Assembly (NCBI GenBank): GCA_963281155.1
Contig: CAUJLY010000004.1
Coordinates: 3,472,001 to 3,536,000, forward strand
Reading direction: 5' to 3'
Origin: Rhabditophanes sp. KR3021
Taxonomy: Eukaryota; Nematoda; Chromadorea; Rhabditida; Alloionematidae
Length of the DNA stretch: 64,000 nt
Shown: piece by piece, positions 56,708-64,000 of the stretch
Position numbering within the stretch: position 1 is the first letter of the stretch
Layout of the letters: every line of letters starts with the position of its first letter
Translations under genes and position numbers: made by a program
The notes under the pieces: model-generated
The model's database searches: none
Seen by the model: the letters and a program-made list of their open reading frames with translations, nothing else
What the model was told of the DNA's origin: nothing

Positions 56708-59700
56708 TTAAAAATCTGTCTCAATTACACCGTTTGACGTTTTAACAATTGAAATTTCTTTATCTGTCAAACTGTCATCAATAAATGGAGGTGATGGATC
56801 TTTTGTGGCATTTCTTTTTAGATTGTCCTTTTTGTCGACTGATCGAACTAAAGCTTCTACTTTTGCAAATGTATCAAACTCATCAAGCAGTGAAGTATCA
56901 AGTGGAGCAGTCAAAATAGTATCCAAAAGAAGAGCAGAAAACTTCTGACTCTCTGTTTGCTCGCGCTTTATTTTATTGTGAACCAATCCTCTGTCATGGC
57001 TAATACTTCTTTTTTTATTTAAATATTCCAAAATGTTTCCTGATTCTGGTGTTGTAGGCGAAATTGAATGATCTTGACTGGAAAAACTATCCTGAGAAGG
57101 CAATCTTTTCCTTTGAATATATTCTAAACTTTTTCGTCTGCTACCGAAACCTCCATCTGAAAATTGTTCTTTTACCAGTTGCTTGATAGATGCCATATGT
57201 ATTTGCGGTGGTGGAATAGGAAATTCGGATGAATTATTAGTACCAGTATTTGTGTTAATATGGCGCATTGTTAAAGTATAGGGTACATCACCTTCTAATA
57301 AATGAATTTTTTTAACATCTGGTGTATCTTCGTTTTCTACAGAAATCATGGTTGGCCTTTCTTGAGTTGCAGATGTTTTTGGTAGGGTTGAGCCAATATT
57401 TAATGTACTCTCCACAACGTTGCTTGATAAATATTTGGGTTTAGGCGGCGGGATTGGCTTGTTTGGTTTTGGCAATGTTGGGGGTGGCTGTTTTTTCTCA
57501 ATTTCATATTTCTTTGAAAGTTCTGGTTTTGATGGATCATAGCGTATTGGGTCTGTTGCACTAATTACAATATTTGATTTGTGGAATATTTTACCTGAAA
57601 AAATAAAAAATAATAGTTTTTTTAAATTTAGCAATGGTGCATACAATATCGTAATTTTCATTCAATAAAGAAATTAAAAAGTCATTCTTCTATTAAAACG
57701 AATGTAACTACTCAAATTGTCTAATCAAAATTAAAAGAAACTTCCAGGTAGTAATAATGCTTGTCTAATTTTTTTGTAATTCAAAATTACCTTTTAATGG
57801 ACCAGATATAGAATCAGTTTGCGGTAATCCGAATATGCTTATATTTCCACCATTTCCACTTATTTTTTGAGGAGCGGTAGAAGGCGCTGTGGTAGTTGTT
57901 ATTTTAGTTGTTAAACACGTTTCGAAATTGTTATTTGGAATTGAAACTGATGGTTTTGGGAAGACTATTGGCTTTTCACCAGTTCTGAAAGTAGACGTTG
58001 AGGACAGTGAAATAGAAGTACTTTCAGGTGAGATAATATCATATTTAGGAGTTTCTTGATTATCAAAGTTAGAGGATATTATTTTCGGCCGTTGAACCGT
58101 GATGGGTTTTGAAGCAATAAAGGTAGACGAGTTTACGTGCGAAGTATTTACCGACGTCATTGGAGAAGGCACAGATTCTGATAAATTTAAAACTATCCCA
58201 GGGCCATCTATTATTACTGGCACACAATTCTAAAATAAGAAAAGATGTTAGGTTAATTTAAAATGTATTAAAGTACGGAAAAGACATTTTTGGAGTGCAT
58301 ACGGACATAACTCGAGGACATGTTTTTTACACCTACTCCATATGTTTTATTTTTTGACTCATCACTTTCAATATCTTCTTTTTTCACATTTGCCGTAACA
58401 ACTGTTTTGACTAATACATCTCCGACTCTTTTTGCAGTAAAAACAGTATTTAGTGCCCGAGGATCCGCTGATCCGATATTCGAAAGTAAATCTGATGCAG
58501 AAGAAACATCTTCTCCAAGACGGTAAGATCCTTCTGAATCATAATCAAAGTCTTTTGGTATATTATTCTTGTTGGTTCTGACTTGATATTCATTAAAGTT
58601 TTCTCCACTCGCACTTTTAGTGGGTATTTCTGATGCAAAAAAATGTGTACGTAATTGCAATTTCTCGCCTTTTGCAACATTTGGCATAGACAATGATATA
58701 TTATCATCGACATCATCTGTATCATGGGGAATGACAGTGGCGTATAGAGCATTTAAACTGTCAATATTGTTGTTATTTGTTTGTTTATTTTTTGCAGAAT
58801 AAACTTTCGAGTAAATAACATTGGGCATCCCAATTTCCGATCCTTCAAAATCGCTAACACAATGCCTGTCACTATTGTCAGTTGTTTTTGGATTATACAT
58901 AGATTTAGTTCTGGTTTCGTTTGTTTGACTAACATTGTAACTTTTGCTTGTTTGAGTGACGCAATATTGACTTGATTCTATTTTTCCGGCACTTTTGCTT
59001 TCTTGCAATGGGTTGACATTATTCTGATTTTGAGGCTTTCTCATGATAATCTGTGGCACAAAAGTATCGCTCTCTTCATTATGATTTAAAGCCCCTTCCT
59101 GAGTTGCATTGTAACTAAAGTCTTTATTACTTTTCAAGAGTGAACTTTTTGATTGTCCAGAACAAATAGCCCTATACAAAATTGACATACAAAGGAAGGA
59201 TTAATTGAAATATAATACATGCAATATTTTTTAATTTTTACTCGACCAAGAAATAATATTGTGTGAGTGAAGAATTACGCAATATCATCGCACAAACTGA
59301 TATCTAGATGCTATAACAGCCGAGTTGAGATCGGATATTATTGTTTACATATACTTATTTTTGCTAAAATAATGTCAAAACATATAATATTTGCTGAAAT
59401 TTGATTGGATTGTTTACGAAACTACAATAAATTCACAGCTAAAAATTACTTTTTTGAACCAAAGTAATATATTTATTCCAGAAAGTCGCAAGAAGGATTT
59501 AAAAATAAGGTCAAAATCACTGCTACAAATTTTGATTATCTGACTAAACTTATATTAAGTAAAAATTTATCTGATTTGACAAATGATATAAAAAGTTTTA
59601 ACTACGAATTTTTGATTTAATAAACACATACCTCGAAAATGGCTCTTTTCGTCTGCGGTGTTCTCTTACATAGTCAATTAACTGTCTCTGTGTTCGACCA

Positions 59701-61782
59701 AAGTACCTAAAACTTGATCCACGACTAAATAATTTGGAAGAATCTTTTTTTGGCTCGGCGATTTCAGCACATCTAAAGAAAGAGTGATGCTCGATACATT
59801 TTTTCCAGAATGTTTTGCACTCATTTCTTGTATCAAAGTTAAATTCGACTGTTTCTTTGTAGAACTGCTGAAATATTTAAACATAAGATATCAATTACTC
59901 TATCTATTACGTACGTAGTTTTCAGGATGAAGTTTAATTAAAAGCTTTTTCCTTTTAAAGCTAAGCTTTCTAATCTTTGCCCACGAGAAGGTAGAAATAC
60001 ATTGAATTTGGTGATAAACTTTAACACCAATATGGGCCACTGATAATGATACTTGAGTTGATTCGATGTCTCGGGCAGGGTGTAGTTTGACCTAAAAAAT
60101 TGTTAGTTTGTAAATCAGAATTATGTTTATTAAATTTGTACTTCAAAATTTAAATGTTACTGCAATCTAACTATTTATATGTCAATATATTTCAGATCTA
60201 ATTTAAAGAGACTGGAGACCAACAGTTCATTAATCAATCCTTCTTCAACTAATTTGGAGATGGCAACTTGAGATTTATTACTACGTTCATTTACCCACAA
60301 ACACATTGAATTAATGGGAGTTTTCATGACAAAGAGAACAAACAATTTCAATTGATGATTCCAAGACTAAGAAAATACTGTGTTGATCTGTTCATTGATC
60401 CTATGTTGCTTGAGAAAGACTGGAGGTTGACTGGCAATGAAGATATAATCAAGTACATTGGGAAATCCATTAATATGAAAAAAGACTTAAGCTCAACACT
60501 AAATGCTTTAATTACGCTATTAAATTGGAATTTGTATTTGGCAAAAAGAGAAGTTCTTAAACAAACTACTTATTGCTAAAAAGAATGTAATTATTGCCAA
60601 TAAAGATAGGTGAGAACGTAGACGCCCTTCGTTGTCAAGTCACTAACTCCGGCAACATGCCTCTTGACTGTGTATTAAGAATAAATCTTTAAACCAATTT
60701 GGAATCAGCCAAACTAATTTGAAAGGATTTTTCAAACTGCGAGCATTCAGAACATGTTTTATAGTACTAGTATGTCTTTTTGTATTTTTAATATTTAATA
60801 AATTTTTCCCTAATTTTTACTACTTACTCCATAAAATTCACATTTACGAGATGTTTCCAATATAGATAAGTCACAATCGGAAGGACTCATTCCGCATATT
60901 GATTTATGGTTTTCCATAACTTTAATTTGAAACGAAGGCGTCTGTTTGGGAATAAAGGACATTGCCGACAAATACGAATGGTCAGGGTAGTCGATTTCCG
61001 AAAAATCACCGCAATCCGATTGTACATAATATGATATCAATAAGGCTGCTGTATTTTCATTACACAAGAGTTCTCCCCTACCGAGATCACGCCGGATTTG
61101 AAGACTAACTAAATATCTAGTATATTCTTCCTCAATGTCAGTGGAACTTGGAGGATAAAATTTGACAATAAAGTAAAAACGAGCGTCTGAATGAGTCGTT
61201 GTAATTTGACGAAGTATAGATTTGTCCTTATCTAACCAGCACTAAACAAAGCATTTACATTAATTTAAATGATCTGTCGATACATACCCGATTTCCGTAA
61301 CAATCCACAAACTCAAGGCCAAAATAATCGCTTTCAATTAGATTTAAATGTCTGCAAACTTCATCAAATAATGATTGGCCATCAGCTGAAAGTATAATAA
61401 ATTTAATTAGTAATTTTATAAAATAAAATTCTTTATTGTTTCAGCTTCCACCATTTAATTTCCATTCATTTATTTAACAAATATTTGGTTTGCAACTTAT
61501 TTGTGTAAACGAACCTTTGTGACCTAAATGAAAAACGGCCACTGTGTCATCCAGCATTCTCACTTTAATACACATTAATTTTCCTTTTCTGGGATCCATT
61601 CCTGTAACGGATACAAATATTAATAATCTCAATTAAAATTAAACTTTTTGCAGGTTCTTTTTGTATAGCACGCATGACCTTTTAAAATGTTTAAGTGTGC
61701 GGCAATAATGATACAAAACAAACGTACCTGCTACTGGTGGGCCACCAATGCCTTTTGGAATAGTTGCCGAAGGATTTCTCAT
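56708..61782 (-). CDS. FERM-FA domain scaffold protein (FARP/Cdep or FRMD-like)
   Basis: Nine exons: 61728-61782, 61515-61601, 61288-61385, 60828-61241, 59915-60091, 59632-59867, 58277-59171, 57791-58229 and 56708-57594; 3,288 nt, 1,095 residues in one frame. FERM F1 has D-D-T-V-A-V-F-H and [15 protein letters not shown]2 has C-N-E-N-T-A-A-L-L and [10 protein letters not shown]3 has [17 protein letters not shown] and [13 protein letters not shown]. The FERM-adjacent block is [13 protein letters not shown]. Then about 700 residues of Ser/Thr/Asn/Pro-rich, probably disordered sequence with a proline-rich [11 protein letters not shown]. There is no DH-PH module as in vertebrate FARP1/2. It should link membrane proteins to cortical actin. 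The donor of exon 7 (58276) is the least certain junction. An AG 6 nt upstream of the ATG may be a trans-splice acceptor. Confidence 0.85.
60092..60827 (-). other. 736-nt FERM-gene intron holding coding relics on both strands
   Basis: On the plus strand, 60352-60579 is open and protein-like ([16 protein letters not shown], then [12 protein letters not shown]), with AATAAA at 60797-60802. On the minus strand, about 60178-60327, an ATG frame reads [19 protein letters not shown]. Neither extends far and neither is a known family to me. The host splices 60828 to 60091 cleanly around them. Confidence 0.4.
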
Positions 61783-63920
61783 GACATTGGCTAAAATGAA
61801 TTAAAAACATAAAAATATTTATAATAATCGGTATAAATATGTATATGTATAATAATAGTACAAATAAATACATATGCTTAATTTAGTTTAAAAGTAGAAA
61901 TAGATCAACAACATTTATTAAATTATGAGATGTAAAGGATATACACAAAAAAGATTTTAAAAATTGAACGAAATCCCATCAAATATGCCTTAGAATCTTT
62001 ACACCACCCGTTGTCTGTGAATAGGGCACTATGTATTTTGACATAACGTAATGTCCTCTTCCGCCAAGACATTTCAAAAGTCATCTATATACAAACCATT
62101 TTTCTTTAAGTAAAATACATCCTCTTACTTGCCATCATTATCATCAATAACACATTCTTTCATTCATCTATTGGTTTGGTAATGATAATTCAAGAAGCAC
62201 AAAAAGACATGCAGTTAATTTTATAAACATTACTAGACATAATCATAAATACATAACAAACATTTTAAACTTTTGCAAGTGTAGGTCTATTCATAGGGTA
62301 TTTAAAAAAGATGGACAACTATGAGTCACTTATCAAAAAATGTAATACTAAGGTTTTGGGGGAATGTCGATTGAATAAAGTAAAACAATTATTTAAATAT
62401 GTAGATACGGCATAATTGAAGTATACCCAAAGTATAAAACACACCAGAACGAATGGACTTATTATAACAACTTTAAGCTGAACTTTTTCAAATTTCAAGA
62501 TATATATTTTTATTTTCAAAATATTTTATTTTTACTTTCAAAATAATTTATCTTCGAGATTTTTTTAATACTTTCATTTACTGGTAAATAAAGCTTGTTA
62601 TGCGGTCCTAAATACCCAGCTTAAAAGATAACACTTGTCTCAAATATACATAAACACACTATTCGCCACAACTCACTATTAATGTCGTTTTTTCGGGCCA
62701 ACTTAAAAATTAAGAACAACTTTTTGTTAAATATTTTTATGTTTAAAAAGAAAAGACAGCTGGTGAGTGTATTGACTATTCGGGATACGGAATAGAACAG
62801 TTAAAATAATAATCAAAAGTTTGTTTATTTATTTTTGATTAGTTTATCCTTAAAAGTAGTTTTATAATATTATTTTAAAAGAGCAAAGGATAGAAGAAAA
62901 GATAACATAAAGTATAGCTTTTGAGATAGTTGGCGCCCTGTCAAACCCGCCTAGAGTCTTCTATTATCAATTTGAGCTTCAACACTACTTTTCTTATATT
63001 GGCCTGCAGAGTATAACATATCTGGGTAATACTTTTGCTTCTTAACAAATATTTAAAAGACACATATATCCAAAGGCTACTACTACTACGTAAGTAATAA
63101 GCTTAGTAGAATAAAATTTGCAAAATTACAAAAACTCTATCTTGTTCGTTTGGTCATTGCCATTAAAGTACTCTATATACTAGTAAGAGACTTCAAATGA
63201 TAATCAGCAAATAGAGTGTGTTAAAATATTACTTCTAAAATCACTCAATTCATCTTTTTATATTATAAGCGCAAATTAGATATTACTTAAAATATAATTA
63301 ACCATCTAATTATAGACTCTCTTAAAGTACGACCAATTCTCCCATGTATACAATTTTATTGCAAAGAGAAAGTTTTTAAAAATTGACCAAAAATAACATT
63401 CAACCACCAAATGTTTAGTATAATAACAAAACTCAGACATGCAAAATGCAGATACTATTGTTTAAAACAAATTCAATCCTCAAATGTAAACAATTCAAAT
63501 ATTCTAAAATAAATTAGGGTTGCCTTTAATGCACTAGTATAAATTGAAATAATTTTTCTCACCATATAATAATCATGGACATTTATTTTTGTACTCATTA
63601 TTTTAAAGTAATGTATAAATATTCTTATTTTTATACAAAGAGCTAGTTTATTTCAACAAAAATAACATCTCTATAAATAAAAGAAGTAATGATGGCTTTT
63701 AAAAGCTAAAATTTACTTGATATATACAAAAATTATATTAGTTTGAAGGAATGCGAAAAAGCACAATATAATCGAATTATTTTGAATATGACACCAAATA
63801 TACCTATAATATAAGAGTGCATTTGGGATAAATAATAGTCAAATTACTATTTATTATCATTTACTAAATATAATTTTTACTTTTTTATTATTTGAATCAA
63901 ATTATTTTTTACAACTATTG
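61783..63920. other. Long intergenic region, no gene seen
   Basis: About 2.1 kb upstream of the FERM gene. May include its 5' UTR exons and promoter. I see no convincing coding frame, array or mobile-element ends. Confidence 0.5.
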
Positions 63921-64000
63921 TTATCTGTCTCCAAATTCAGATGGTGAAATTACATGAATTTCTGGTTTGTTATTTAAGGTAAAGGGGCTATTGTCAATAG
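63921..64000 (-). CDS. Partial: C-terminal end of a minus-strand gene
   Basis: From the right edge the minus strand is open for 26 codons to a TAA at 63923-63921, ending S-P-S-E-F-G-D-R. Codon content (I-D-N-S-P-F-T-L-N-N-K-P-E-I-H-V) looks like real protein against the very AT-rich surroundings. The rest lies outside the window and the family cannot be named. Confidence 0.4.
   Translation of the reverse strand, partial: IDNSPFTLNNKPEIHVISPSEFGDR

Noticed and set aside
62319..62519. 66-codon minus-strand hydrophobic frame
   Set aside because: Low-complexity AT-rich sequence, no start context or partner exons.
1..64000. tRNA, rRNA or spliced-leader RNA genes
   Set aside because: Reading both strands by eye I found no cloverleaf or B-box-like block that I could support; a tRNAscan or Infernal run would be decisive.

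Overview
The window reads as a gene-rich, AT-rich nuclear segment of a nematode. Three tandem 7TM genes (49.7-54.4 kb) carry the E-R-x-x-A-x(n)-Y-E and S-x-K-Y motifs of the sra/srab/srb/sre chemoreceptor superfamily. Most introns are very short (39-51 nt, GT...AG), and the orthologue set (laminin beta, non-muscle myosin II, SPT5, SKIP, pinin, ZnT, ABCD4, FERM protein, RIG-I-like helicase, DUF229) is animal. The clade within Nematoda cannot be fixed from this sequence. All exon models were made by hand from splice signals, reading frame and remembered family conservation; none was checked by alignment or RNA.

Layout. 0-6 kb: possible 3' end of a receptor gene, a saposin-like secreted peptide, and a DUF229 membrane protein with three micro-exons of 11, 14 and 25 nt. 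6-10 kb: a graveyard containing a pogo/Tigger-like MITE, a broken ABCC transporter, a Helitron Rep fragment, unidentified coding shreds and an EGF-like shred. 10-19 kb: non-muscle myosin II heavy chain and a ZnT zinc exporter. 21-28 kb: a small single-pass membrane protein and an ABCD4-type transporter whose introns contain opposite-strand genes. 28.5-39.6 kb: RNA-processing and transcription block with pinin and SKIP head to head, an unknown gene, a RIG-I-like protein with a ruined ATPase motif I, and SPT5. 40.9-48.3 kb: laminin beta. 49.7-54.4 kb: three intronless chemoreceptor-like genes. 56.7-61.8 kb: FERM-FA protein. The right edge holds the last codons of a further minus-strand gene.

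The most unusual signal is in the introns. Apart from the 39-51 nt class and a few of 70-460 nt, there are four introns of 730-753 nt and two of 1,074 and 1,098 nt. Most of the long ones hold opposite-strand coding-like sequence, and four have an AATAAA signal on that strand just inside the host 5' splice site. The two 1.1-kb introns (ABCD4 and laminin) share an 85% identical 40-bp module that, on the host strand, is an ordinary 45-48 nt intron ending ATTTTAG placed flush against GTAA, a zero-length-exon (recursive-splice-like) junction.

Two conserved genes (myosin II and SPT5) each carry one extra base in a short homopolymer, most simply an assembly error. The DUF229 gene lacks a canonical acceptor at its last intron.
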